From contig NC_079893.1 in the NCBI RefSeq assembly GCF_024868665.1, forward strand, positions 6,837,854 through 6,901,853: a DNA stretch of 64,000 bases. The letters run 5' to 3'. Position numbers and translations under genes: made by a program. This document shows positions 33,890 through 46,243 of the stretch, piece by piece; position 1 is the first letter of the stretch; each line of letters starts with the position of its first letter. This DNA comes from Triplophysa rosa (lineage: Eukaryota > Chordata > Actinopteri > Cypriniformes > Nemacheilidae). Below the pieces are notes generated by a model. That model saw only the letters and a list, made by a program, of their open reading frames with translations. It was not told the origin of the DNA and did no database searches.

Positions 33890-34660
33890 CAAAAACAGTT
33901 GTTAAAAACAACACATTTTGTGTTCAGTTGAGGACAACACAATATGTGTTATTTCTTGGGACAACACATTTATGTTACTTTCAACACAATTTGTGTTAGA
34001 AATCAACACGATGTGTGTTGAAAGTAACGTGTTAAATAAATAACACAAAACAATGTGTTAAAATTAACATCCATTTTAAGAGTGCAGCTGTTTTACACTT
34101 TTAAACAAACTTTGTAAAACGCCTAACCCATTTTTTTTACACATTTTGTGATTTTTTTTTTTTTTACTCATTTTGTGTTGATTATTAAACCATTTTAAAG
34201 CAGTTTGAGTTATTTTTTGACACATTTTGTGTTGATTTTTAACACATTTCATGTTAATACTTTTTAACTCATTTTGTGTTATTATTATTTTTAACACATT
34301 TTGTGTTATTATTTTTAACACATTTTTTGTTATTTTTAACACATTTTGGCCCGGTTTCACAGACACAGCTTAGCTTAAACCAAGACTATGCCTTAGTTGA
34401 ATTTAGATATTTATGTCGCTTTTATAAAAATGCCTTAGATGAATACATTACTGGTGTGCATCTCGAAACAAAACAATGGCAAAGATATATTTTAAGACAT
34501 TTCTGGGCATGTTATATTCAGTTAAGACAAGGTCACACGCATTCAGTCTGGGACTAGCCTTAAGCCTTGTCTGTGAAACTGGGCCTTTGTGTTATTTTTT
34601 AACACATTTTGTGTTGCATTTTTTTCACATTTTGTGTTGATTTAAAAAAAAATTGTGAAG
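33890..34660. repeat. Degenerate array of AACACA/TGTGTT units
   Basis: The words AACACATTTTGTGTTATTTTT and variants recur more than fifteen times across this interval between the clta and sclt1 3' ends. Each unit is itself a small inverted repeat (aacaca...tgtgtt). The array is interrupted by a foldback element at 34349-34585. Confidence 0.85.
34349..34585. mobile_element. Foldback MITE inserted in the AACACA array
   Basis: 'ggcccggtttcacagacaca' on the left and 'gtctgtgaaactgggcc' on the right are inverted copies, and the next bases (cttagcttaaaccaagact against agtctgggactagccttaag) also pair. The array unit 'acacattttgtgtt' is broken into 'acacatttt' and 'tttgtgtt', which fits a 3-bp TTT target duplication, as made by PIF/Harbinger-type elements. 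Confidence 0.7.
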
Positions 34661-34747
34661 GTCTTCAGAGCATTTAATTCTTGATTCTTGGCAACACACT
34701 TGTCAACAGTATAAAATGTATCACAATGTCTCCTAATGCAATAATTT

Positions 34748-34753
34748 TTTATT
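34748..34753 (-). terminator. sclt1: sclt1 polyadenylation signal (candidate)
   Basis: TTTATT on the plus strand is AATAAA on the sclt1 strand, 221 bp after the sclt1 stop codon. Confidence 0.5.
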
Positions 34754-34973
34754 GATGGCTGGTGGTGATCTCATCAAAAGTCTTCAGAGCAACAATACAA
34801 CTCGTCTATAAATTCATGAAAAATCATTTAACAGTTACAAACTCGTGAGTAAACCTGTCTGACAATGAACAAAATGATAACCTCACAGAATCTTAAAGTA
34901 TCAGTAAACAAACAGCTTATCAGACAGCTTGTTCTTTATGTCACTTGAAAGACGACAAAGTTGTGGTTTTGGT

Positions 34974-37900
34974 CTACGACAAAGTATCGAGATCCATCAT
35001 GGACACCGCTTTTCTCCGCTGTGACATCACACTCAGCTGGAAAAAAAGCAGAAAAAGATGAGATTCAGTACAACGTCAGTGCAGTTGCTATGGTCAGAGG
35101 GTGTATAGGATCATCTCTTACCTGCTGTGATGCGCTGGCTGCCCGTTGCTCCGCCTGCGTGAGACGCCTTTGTAGACGTGTGTTTTTCTCTTGGTGCTCT
35201 GAAACCTGCCTCTCGTACTTAGGGAAGCAATTGCATAACATAATAATTATTACATAATAATTATGACCAGCAAAGCTTAATAGCTGCAGATGCACTTCGC
35301 GTACACACCTCCAGTATCTTCTGATGGTCAGCTTCCAGCTGGATCTCCAGTTCCTGAGCACGCTGCTTCTGTCTGTTTAACTCTGACCTGCAACGATCAC
35401 ATGTGTTAGTTAAACCTTTACTTTTACTTATTGGCACAAAGGTCATGGGTGTGCGGGTGTTCACCTTAGGCTGCTCAGCTTCTGCTGGAATGCCTCCGTG
35501 AGCTGCTTGACCTCATCTTTATACCGGCTGATGGTTTTCTGTTGAGCGAGGAGCAGTCTGCTCAAACCAGCGCTGGAGTTTTTACTGCTCTCCTCCATCT
35601 CCCGCAGCCTGGACTCTAAACCCTGCTCCTTCACGCACAGCTCCTGTTGCATCGATGATACCTGCACACAGGAGAAAAATCCTTATTTTACTCTTACCTA
35701 GCATTTGAAAATATGAATCGAAAACATGTAAAAGCGTCTTCCAAATGTGTGAAGATTTGTGTTGTTGTAAACCTGCTGTCTGGCACGTCTCTGAGCCAGC
35801 GAGCACTCTTTCCGCAGCGCCTCCATGTCTCTGAGGAGCTTCTGGTTCTCCTGCTGCAGCGCGACTCTCTCCTCGCTGATGGACGTGCTCTCCTGTCTCA
35901 CGCTGGTCAGGGCCGACTGCAGCCTCCGCACCTCCTCCTGACAGCGCGACAGCTCCTCCGAATACCTGCATTATAGGAAGTAGATGACTACTGTGGACAT
36001 GTCGTCATGTTTGTTTTCTTCAGTTTATGAGGGTGCGTATTCTTACTCCAGCTCCATCTTCTTCATCTTGTTTATCGTGCTGTTGAGCGTGAGTTGCGCT
36101 TCATCCTTCAATCGTTCGGCGTTCAGACATCTCTGGTGAAGCGCCTCCAACTTCCTCAGCTCGAGCTCTCCAACACGGCCTTCTTTATACAACTACACCA
36201 CACACACAATTTAACAGTGTGTACTTAATCCAGATCATCTATATGTTTGTATGGAAATTGTTTTGTATGAAATACAAAAACCCTTTCAGAAAATACAGCC
36301 ATGGAAGGAAATAACAAGACTATTTCCAAATCGGTTTCCCTGATTTTAAATCTTACGATTTATAGGTTTGTATTGAGGTAAAATGATCATTTATGCAATA
36401 AGCCACTTGAGACAGTGTATGGCAGGCGTTATGGGAATTTTAAGCACTTTGCTTTACGTCATACCAAAACTCTTGTACTATCACAGCCTCTGGTGGCTTC
36501 TTGCTAAATTGAATTCAGTGTAAGTGTGAATGTGCATTTATTTTCACTTTTTCCAACTCCTCCTCAACGGCTTTTCTCTCCCGATGGGCTCGTTCAATCT
36601 GCGTCTCTTTATCGGCACATTCCTACACACAAACACAAGCAGACGACACATTCAAGTCACACACTTGCAGTAAACATATGCCAAGTATGCTCACCAATTG
36701 CAGGGCAGACAGCTCCTCAGCCATGTGTTGAATCTGAACATTGCACTGCTTACGGACATTATCCACCTACAGAGAAATACAAAACCAATGAGCCACTTAC
36801 ATTTATACAATTGACACACACGGTTTAGTAGGGCATATATGGATGTTAAAGGGATACTCTGAAAATTCTGGCATGAATTATTCACCCTCAAAATGTTTGG
36901 TATAATTTTTTGTTTGGTTGAACACAAAGATAGGTGTTTGGAGGAATGTTAGCAATTGACAGATCTGGGGCACTATTGACTACCATAGTAGGAAAAATTA
37001 CAATGGTAATCAAAGGTGCCCCAGAACTGTTTGCTTTCCTAAATTTCTCAAAATATCTTCTTTCGTGTTCAACAGAACAAAGAGCATACAATCATTTTTC
37101 CTACTATGATAGTCAACGATGACCCAGAACTGTCAGTTGCAAACATTATTTTAAATATCTTTCTTTGTGTTCAACAGAACAAAAAAATTTGTACAGATTT
37201 GGAACATAAGGATGTAACAGTAATTCATGAGAGAATTTGACTTTTTTGGTGGAGTATCCCTTTAAAATCACATGTACATTTATCTCCACGTTATCTTACC
37301 TACCTTATTAATGTTCTTTTCTAGATCTAACACTAAAAACGATTATAAAACACAAACATTGCCACGATCATTTTTTAAATACAAAAATACGTCCAACATT
37401 TTATTAAGATAAAAAGATTTGTAAGAATGAGAAACATTTCAATCGAGTGACCCTAAACTTTTGAGCCATAGTGTATCATGTGGTTTTCAATAAGTTCCTT
37501 GTCAGACTAGACTTAAATCCAGACATCAAATCAAGTAACAACACCAAAAATAGCCATGCTGTGCTTTTCTGGTTCTAACAGTCAAGTTATTTCTAGCTGT
37601 GGAACTTCAGAGCAAAACTACTGTTCAAATGCGTCATTATCAGTGACATTAAACGCGTGCCTCTTTCCTAGTGCGCACAGCAGCGTCCTGTACGAGCCGT
37701 TTCATCGCCTCCTTCATCTTCTCCAGTTCTTCTGCTCTCTGCTTCTCTCTGAGCTGAGCCTACAGTACCACACAAACACGTATACAGGAGTCATTACAGG
37801 CAGCTGAAAACATCTCAGAGTTTGGGCTGGGTTTGTATGATGAGTTTAATGGAAGGAGCGAGACCTGCTCTTTCTGAAGTGAGGCCTCCTCGGCTAGCTG

Positions 37901-40900
37901 GATGGAGCTCCGGAGGCGACTGAGTGCCTCGAATTTCTCCTCCTCTAGAGAGGCACAGCGACCCTGCAGTTCTCCCACCTGCCTCTCCCACTCTGTCTGT
38001 TTCCTGCGTACCGACTCAGAATCCTGTGTCGCAGCTTTAAGCCTGAAAACAAAACATGCAAATATAAGTAATAATAGTAGTATATAAACACAGACACTAT
38101 AACTGATCGTGAGCACCTGGCCTCCAGCTGGGTCAGTGCAGTCTGCATTTGCTGTAGTCTTCGGTCGGATGTTTCTTCTCTGCCTTGAGCTTCCGCTGCG
38201 TCTTCTTCCTTCACAATTACACACAAAACAACAATATAAAAACACTTGTTAGTCGCGGGTTAACAAGAACAAAGTATAACAATGGCAGCGTGCAGGGCAT
38301 GTGTGTGGCCCATCTCTCACCTTCCTCTGCATTTGATCCTGGACGTTCTGGATGAGTTTGGTCATCTCTTCCACTTTAGCTGCGGCTGATCTCTGCTCCA
38401 GCTTGGCTTGTCTAAAAACATTTCTGTGTTTGTATTTTTGACACTTTTTTTACTGATAGTATATTAGAGAGAGGCTAAAAGGTGCGCAATAGTGGAATAA
38501 GATTGGAATATGTTGCGAGCCGAAATCAAACGCATACTGTCCACATGAGCACCGTGGCTTAATGTGTCAAAATGCGCTAAGGTCACAGCTTAGAGAAAAA
38601 TAGACATGACTTTAAATAACAAGAAAAAGTAGCCTTTGTTTGGTGTTGAACACACTTTGTAGTGATAGTTCACCCCGAAATGAAAATTCTGTCATCGTCT
38701 ATTCACCCTCTTGTCATTTTAAACCTGTATGGCTTTCTTCAGGAGAACACAAAAGAAGATATTTTGAAAAATGTTGGTAACCGAAAAACGGCGGTTCCCA
38801 TTCACTTCCATTGGTTTTGTGTCTATACAGTAAAAGTCAACGGGTACCGCCTTTGTTCGGTTACCAACATTCTTCAAAATATCTTCTTTTGTGTTCTGCA
38901 GAAGAAAGAAATTCATACAGGTTTTGAAATGACAAGAGGGTGAGTAAATAATAACAGACTTTTCATTTTTGGAGGAACTATCACTTTAAATATAGAAAGG
39001 AAATGTGACTGTGCTACAGTTACACAAGGAATAAAACACTAAAAGCGACTGAAGGTCAGATAGACAGTTGACCATCTGGAACACTACCTGAGTTGGCTAC
39101 GTAATTCTTCCAGTTCGCTGCTCTGTTCCGCCACGGTCTTCAGGAACTGCTGATTTGTCTGAGTGTGACAGGAGAGACATGAACGCCGGCCGGGCATAAT
39201 GCCAAACACACACGTGTCCAAAAATCCCACCGGTCAAAGTGAAAGATAGAGATGACAGAAGAGTGTTTGGAGGTAGAGATGAGACAGGTGTGAAAAAGGT
39301 GGGTGTGCTGTACTGCTCATTAAAAATTCAACAATAGAATAGTATTTCTCTACAAGCACTACAGTGTAGGAAACACACACACACACATAGATACAATGAA
39401 CAACACTCACTCGAAGAGGTGGCGTTCTGACTACTGAGAGACTAAGAAAAGTGCAAGGATTACACATTTAAAGCCATTATTTAACAACTGACACCACAAA
39501 GAGTCCTCTAACAGCACCAATGTCAACTTACATTAATATTAAGGTGATAGTTCATGCAAAAATGAAACGTCTGTCATCATTTACTCACCCTCTTGTCATT
39601 TCAAACCTGTATGACTTTCTTTCTTCCACAGAACACAAAAACAGATATTTTCAAGAAATAGGCCCCCATTCACTTCTATTGTATGGACACCAATGCAAGT
39701 GAATGGGGGCTGGTTAACAACATTCCTCAAAATATCTTCTTTTGTGTTCTGCGTTAGAAAGAAAGTCATACAGGTTTAAATGATGACAGAATTTTAATTT
39801 TGGGTGAACTATCCCTTTAATCACTTCGAATGTGTAACATATTAATAAATGGGACTTCATACATATGCATTGACATTTGATTGCATCATAAATCGTGGCC
39901 TGTGTCTATTTTAACGGTTGATATATTTCCAAGTCCACATCATAAATTTGCTTTAAAAAAATCTAAAAACAAACATGACAAACATAGACATTTTATTTTT
40001 ATAATGTCATGTATTTTAATATTCCATATTAAAAGTGGGCATTTCATAATACAACGGATCCGGTTATCTTACCGATTCCAGCTTCTGATTGGTCAGCTGG
40101 AGTTTTTGGGCGTGTTGTTGAACCTGTGCCAGCTGATTCTAAAACACAGAGCAAACAGTTTTCAGTTAGATCCGACAGAAGACAAGTCGTTTCAATTATT
40201 TATAAGTATTGTATTTTATAATGAGGCACTAGTATGTCAAAGCCAAATGCTAATACTGAATTCCAAAAATAATTTATAAACAGCCTGGCATGCCTTGTGA
40301 TTTATGAGTATTTGTATGGCAGTGCTTTGGGGTCTGTGTGTTCAGCTGTGCATGCGTGAATATAGCTAAATACTGCCCTCTAGTGTTCAATAGTATTTAC
40401 TAACATTTTAGAAACGGGCCTTGAAAAAATGTGGTGGTCAAGTAACCATGTGTGTTGAGTTACCTGCATGTGTTGTCGTTCGACTGCGTATATCTGTCTG
40501 TCACTCACAGTGCTCTGGTATTCATTCTGCAGTCGATCTAACTCCTGCGCAGCCGCTTGCCACATCTTCAGTGCCTGTTCCTTTTCCTGAAGAGACACAA
40601 ACAGAACAATCTGTGGTTTTTAGGTATAATCATTTTACAATCGTCTTGGAATAATTATCAGATCAATGGGATTGGCAGATTAAATCTATAAAAAATTGAT
40701 AAAGTGTCAATTTAGAATAGTACAGGAGAGAATCATTTATTATAAGAACCATGTCAAATAAATGCATGCTACTGTTTTTACTATGTTTTGCATACTATGA
40801 TTTTGCACTGTGAAAAGCGCTGTACAAACATATGAATTGAATCAAAATGATAAAAATATCACACATGTACATATCACAATGGTTTGCAAAACACGCATGT

Positions 40901-43462
40901 TGGTTATATAATTGTCAATTTTTAAATATTTTAATATAGGCCAAATTGATTCAATACGGTGCAACCCTACTATCGGTACAGCTCTCTCTATGGCCAGAGA
41001 CAGGACCTCATTATATTTCTCAATATGTTCAAATTACAAAACATTTTTTCATTCTCCTGTCATAAATTAGGACCCTTCGCTTCGAGAACACGATTACTGA
41101 TACAGCGAGAAGTCACTGAACTTTAAAATAATTCACTTGAGCCATGTCTTCACCTGACACAGGGGGAGAAAAAACACCCCTCGCCAGCTCTAGAGGTTTA
41201 AATGTCATTTGCGACAACATTCTGGTGATCTGTTCCGTAAAAGAGGGCATAGGCGGGCTGAAAGTGGAACGCTTGATGAGTGATGCACTAATATCTCATT
41301 ACTCCGGAATGTCAAGTGTTGATATGTAATTCACAGGAGCACCTGGAGCTACTCCTCACTGATTAAAACCGGTTCCCTCACCCCACCGAGACCTGCGCCG
41401 TCTCATCATGTATTAACTAAAGAACATCACTTTAAATCCCGAATAACCCCAGACCGCCTCTCTATCACTCTTGCGAGTCAAAGGACACTCGGGATACAGG
41501 GGCAGGTAAACACCTGCGGCCACACAGATCTGCTTCGTGAGCTGGTGTGGGTCGGGATATTCACCTCCACGGCGCACTTGACCTGCTCCTCCAGGTTGCT
41601 GATGGCGATTGTGTCAGCTGCCGCACCTCCTTCTGTTCCAGTGGAGAAAGACTGCAGCTGCTTCTCAATGGACAGTCTCTGCTCTGCATGAAGCCTGGAA
41701 AGAAGAATATACATTGAACTTTGAATACATTTCTGTTTATTGAAATCAAATAAAATACTGGCCTAAATATTTATATTTTGCCTCAGAAAAAAAACTGAAA
41801 TAACTTTAAAGCACTAAAATGATCATAAAGCACTAAAATTATCACAATAAACAAAAACTTAAATAAACTAATCTTATATAGCAACATAAAAAAATAAAAA
41901 ATAAATATTAAAATCACAAAAGCATTTAACAAAATTGCTAAAAATGTAACAAAAAAATCTCAAAATCTAATTTAAAATATTAATAAAACTATAATAAATT
42001 AAATATACTATAATAAGTTTGTTCATTATTCAAAAGAAGAAAAAAAATGTATATATGTGTGAAGAAAATTTTAATTCTCTTATTAAGATGTTTATGCCGA
42101 TCTGTCATGAAAATATAAAAGTTTATGAATTGTGTCGTGCCAAGTTTCAAGAATAGTTATAGTAATTACATTGAAATAAAACCCTAAAAACAAAACACGA
42201 CCTCATAGTGTTGATTTTTGACAGTGGCAGAGCTGGCTTATATCCGTTTCTTTGCTCTAAATGTCTGAAGTCGCATTCAAACTTTGAATTTTCAATTAAA
42301 GATTCTAAAAAAAGTCAACACAACGAAAAGTTATTCAAATAAAAAAAGAATTATAAAATGTACTGAAATAATACACTATATTACTAAAAAGGTCATCCTA
42401 CATTGCAGGCCAAACAAAGCAACACTTACAAGCTTTCTCCCAGCATTCAAGTGAGTTCTTGTGAAGGATGTGACTGACTCAGATAATAACCGAGCGACTG
42501 GGTGCAGAGATCAGCAGGAGATCCATTCAAAAGCTCTTACCTCTCGTTCTCTTTTACCACCTGCTCCAGACTGGCTTTGACGTCTGTCATTTGCCTCTGC
42601 AAATGTGAAAGACAAACAAGTGTGAGTGTGTGATCGAGGGGGGATAATTGACAGAAAATGCTCTCTTAACTGCAAATTGATTACATCCCAAATTTACCTA
42701 AACTAGAATTAAATTGCAATTTACAGCTGACAGCATGAAATCCGTTTCATCAAACTTTAGCAGCATGGTGTAGTACAGTGTGAGCATTTATGCATATTGT
42801 GTACCTGATAGAACTTTAGCTGCATCTCCATCTGTTGTATATGTCTGTCATACTCTTCTATTAGAGGAGCCATTAGACTGAAAATTCATGCACAGCATTA
42901 TTACATTAGTTAATTATAACATTATTTTGGATTATAGTTTATTAACATATTGAATCAGTGTATGGTCAGTCACAACAACATAAAATATATTTATACAGTA
43001 TTGTGTCAAAGGCTGTTTGGATTAAAGCTCTCTGATTGGCTGGCTGGACAGACTCACCCTCTGTCTGACAGCCAGGGGGCTGCAGACTCCAGAACGACAT
43101 CTTCAGCCTAAACAAAACAAAAAAGGAGGGAGTTTGGTCAAATTATTCAAGTTTTTATGTCTGTATGTTTAGACAGTTCTATGTATGGACAGTTTTTTGT
43201 AAATAATAAATAAAAGCAATATTACTTGACACGTAAACACAAAACATCGAATCAAACAACTAACCTGTGACACCGAGGAAGGAGGAGGAAACTCATCCTG
43301 ATATCGACCCAGGAAGGAGTTTAAACGGTTCACTGATAAGACGCAAAACAAAGTGAGGATACATATGAATGACTGAATATCTACCTGCACACCATTATTT
43401 TTCAATTTAGGACCAGCTTGTTTCTCACCTTGGTCTCTAAGAAACTCGACCTCTGTTGTCAT
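34974..43462 (-). CDS. sclt1: Sodium channel and clathrin linker 1
   Basis: This coiled-coil protein of centriole distal appendages is needed for cilium formation; it was first described as linking clathrin to a sodium channel. Coding exons, 5' to 3' on the minus strand: 43462-43429, 43332-43265, 43107-43058, 42877-42805, 42596-42541, 41694-41565, 40586-40464, 40138-40073, 39158-39088, 38411-38321, 38208-38117, 38042-37865, 37759-37655, 36766-36695, 36622-36548, 36192-36047, 35965-35773, 35661-35465, 35387-35309, 35217-35122, 35036-34974. They total 2058 nt, 685 aa (human 688). Landmarks shared with human: MTTEVEFLRDQ at the start, EYDRHIQQME, KENERLHAE, GREETSDRRLQQMQ, KAVEEELEK and EHQEKNTRLQRRLTQAEQ. 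The exon ending at 37655 may instead end at 37661 through a GC donor. It shares a promoter region with the C4orf33-like gene. Confidence 0.93.
36848..37266. repeat. Foldback MITE copy
   Basis: The ends 'taaagggatactctgaaaat' and 'ggagtatccctttaaa' pair, with long inner arms (caaacacctatctt-like against aaagatatttaaaata-like, and 'ggcactattgactaccatag' against 'ctatgatagtcaacgatgac'). It lies in sclt1, between the exons at 36766 and 37655. Confidence 0.85.
38661..38990. repeat. Foldback MITE copy
   Basis: 'tagtgatagttcaccccgaa' and 'ggaggaactatcactttaaa' are the outer arms. The inner arms 'aaatgttggtaaccgaaaaa' and 'ttcggttaccaacattcttc' are complementary. It lies in an sclt1 intron. Confidence 0.9.
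39541..39822. repeat. Foldback MITE copy
   Basis: The outer arms are 'aggtgatagttcatgcaaaa' and 'gggtgaactatccctttaat'. The inner arms around 'gcccccattcacttctattg' and 'caagtgaatgggggc' are complementary. It lies in an sclt1 intron. Confidence 0.9.
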
Positions 43463-44158
43463 TTTGCAATCTGTAATATAAAGAATGACTTTATACTTTC
43501 GGTTTTAAAAAAAATGACACCACTTAACAATTGTCGCTTACAATGTAACAGGTATAAAGAACCGAGTCTGAATCTACCAGTATATTCACAACCGCCACAA
43601 ATAATCCCCGGAGACTGTCTTTGTGTAGCAACATTAATTTGCATGTTGCAATTTTACTCTATAACGCATTATTTTACGAATAAACCTACATTATGAAAGT
43701 TCATTGGTGTGCTGGATCCTCTTGAAGAGATGAAACAAAAACAAGCGAATTTGGCACTGGTGTGAAATCTCAGCAAAGCATCAAGCTTCACCGGTAACCA
43801 GGGGGCGATTTTAAGTGCATACACAAAACATCCTAACGGATGCACATATTTACATTTGCTTCATTATGACAATTAACGCGTATCATAAATGTTTAGTATT
43901 GCACCGCTTGATATGTAAAAACATTGAAGAATCGTGAATCAAATCAAATAATAAAAAAATACTGTACTTCTGCAAATCCTTCCGCCTTGTGGTTTGAAGA
44001 ACCTCTAAACCAATCAGATTTATTTTTGGGGACGCGTTGCAACTTACTAAAACGCTCCCGGAAAACTTTAAGTTCTTTTTGTTCCGGTTCTTATTTTGTT
44101 CCGATTCGTCAGAGTTCCTCCCTCCCTCCCTGTTCGTGAGAGTTTAGAGACTTTTAAA
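43463..44158. promoter_or_regulatory. Shared sclt1 / C4orf33-like promoter region
   Basis: The two genes are divergent, with about 0.7 kb between the sclt1 ATG and the first ATG of the other gene. A CCAAT box lies at 44010-44014. A palindrome GTTGCAAC at 44036-44043 loosely resembles the RFX X-box half sites that mark cilium genes, which would suit sclt1. There is no TATA box. The bidirectional role is inferred from the layout. Confidence 0.5.
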
Positions 44159-44189
44159 ATGATGGGGACCCTCGGTGTAACCGAGTCGG
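44159..44189 (+). other. 5' exon with a short upstream ORF
   Basis: An ATG-ATG at 44159 precedes a consensus donor (gtaaga) at 44190. Spliced to the acceptor at 44534 (cttcag), the frame stops after about 13 codons at the TGA near 44541. This exon therefore looks like 5' UTR carrying a short upstream ORF before the real start at 44608. Confidence 0.45.
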
Positions 44190-44607
44190 GTAAGACCTTT
44201 GATCCCTTTTATTACACGTTTTGATTTGCCGCTGAGTATCTGCCTTTCTCGACTATAAAAACTGATATGGGGTGTTTGGCAGATATGTTCCATCCAGGAA
44301 GTGTCATAGATCAGTTGTTATATTTATGATATGTCTCTGTATTACATATCTATGATTGTTGAAAGCTATCACATATCAGACAGTCTTGAGCCTTCAGTTG
44401 TGCAGTTCAAAGGTAAGATAGGGAACAAGTGGTATATCATATATTGATATTTGCATGTTTATAAGTAGACATAAAGGTGTAAGCAGTGTAACATCAAAAC
44501 TGAGAACAGTTAATACGTTTTTTTATCGCTTCAGGTCCTCCTTGAAGTTCAGAAGAGTGTTCAGAATGCTTAACATTTTCTGTGTCGGCTGTATACTTTT
44601 AACGGCA

Positions 44608-46060
44608 ATGGAGTTTTGCATCAAAACCACCTGGGACAGCTTACCCGTGGATCATAAACCGGTGAAAATACGGTTTTCACCAGGTGAGGATGGCTTGATA
44701 ATGCAGGTAACTGCTCCTTTCTTCAATGACCCCCCAGCACCAGCTGGACCCCCTGGACAACCATTTCCTGGTCTCTGGGATTATGAAGGTTTGTTCATCT
44801 GCACCTCTGACCCTACCTATTAGTTTTTTAGGACATTTCTTTTATTTTAATTTAATGTTTTTAAAGTTTTAATGACAAGCTTTAAAGAGTGAAATCTTTT
44901 TGATCTTTCATACACACATGCAACCCTTGATCCATGGATTATCTAGATGATTGATAAATTACTGATTCAATGTTTTGGGGAATTTAGATGGTTTACATCA
45001 CTCAGTCTATAAATAAATGTTTGTTTTTAACTGATTGTCTGATGTTCATTTTTGATTGATTTGCAGTGGTTGAATCCTTCTTCCTGAACAGCAACACTGA
45101 GCAGTATCTGGAGGTCGAACTTTGCCCGTAAATTAAGCCTACAGTGATTTTCAGACACAGATTTTCAAACATTATTACGAATGTTATTACATTTGTCTTG
45201 GTTTTGCAGACATGGACAACACCTTGTTCTGCTGCTGAATGGAAAGCATAACGCTTTTATGGTAAGTTTATTTAAACATTTAATAAAGGTATTTATTAGA
45301 TATTATGTGTGTTATGAAAATACATATTAAAATTACTACTCAATGGTTATGTGACACTGCACCACTAGCGATTTTGTGTGCAAAAATTATAAAAAAAATA
45401 ACGTCAAACAGGTTTATGAACACTCCCCCCTCTGTCATTGGTCAGTCTAACAGGTAGTCCTGCACCAAATCACTTTACTTGGCATGCAACATAGACAAGA
45501 TCTTAACATTGAAACACGAGACTCCAGCTTTAATGCAAATAAATAAACATTATTGAGATAATAATCTTAATAATAATAATATGAAATATTCCTGGATGTG
45601 ACCATTAACTTAAGAACTATCCTTTCTAATCTATTATAGCAACAGCTTCCTCTTTCATTCATGGCCAGTATAGAGGACAAGACATGGAAGGGAGAAGCCC
45701 TGTTGCCTTGGAGGTATTTCCCTCCGGGTGTTAACAAGATGAACTCCTACGCTATCCATGGTTCTGGTGCTGGAAGGACGTACGAGGCCCTTTATCCTGT
45801 GCCAAGAGAAGACCTTCAGGAAGGACAGGGACCAGATTTGTAAGTTTAGATCTCAATGTACTATATGAGTTCTTCCCTAATAACGCCACGAGTCTAAGAA
45901 TGTGAGTATCTTTACATTGCATGTCTCTTCTCCCAACAGCCATCGTCTTGAGTATTTCCAGAACTTCAAGTTGCAAAGCATCATGGGAGAAGGCTGGGTC
46001 CAGCCAGAGTCCGATTTGTGGAAAAATGCAAACCAATATGTGCGAAAAAGCACAAATTAA
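44608..46060 (+). CDS. UPF0462 family protein, C4orf33-like
   Basis: The protein is of unknown function and corresponds to human C4orf33. Exons: 44608-44788, 45067-45127, 45210-45261, 45640-45839, 45940-46060. They total 615 nt, 204 aa (human 199). Matching landmarks include [58 protein letters not shown] and the end PESDLW. The compact beta-rich pattern resembles carbohydrate-binding folds, but that is only an impression. An in-frame ATG at 44566 would add 14 residues, mostly hydrophobic ([12 protein letters not shown]). I prefer 44608 because it matches the human start. It sits head to head with sclt1, as I recall for human 4q28. Confidence 0.93.
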
Positions 46061-46237
46061 TTCAAACCTGGTTCATAATCGGCTTTTTTGAAATCTTTTT
46101 AACACCGTAATGACTTGTAATTTGCTTTCATGGCTATGTAGGAGCACAAAGTCCACAGCAGCCTAATCAGAGTTAATGATGTGGCTTGTTTTAATGTGGG
46201 TATAATGGCATTATAATGGGTTTTATTATCACAATTA

Positions 46238-46243
46238 AATAAA
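46238..46243 (+). terminator. C4orf33-like polyadenylation signal
   Basis: AATAAA lies 178 bp after the stop codon. Confidence 0.5.

Noticed and set aside
35582..35971. A 129-codon minus-strand frame rich in Gly and Ala
   Set aside because: It is an out-of-frame reading of sclt1 exons; the correct frame encodes the coiled coil.
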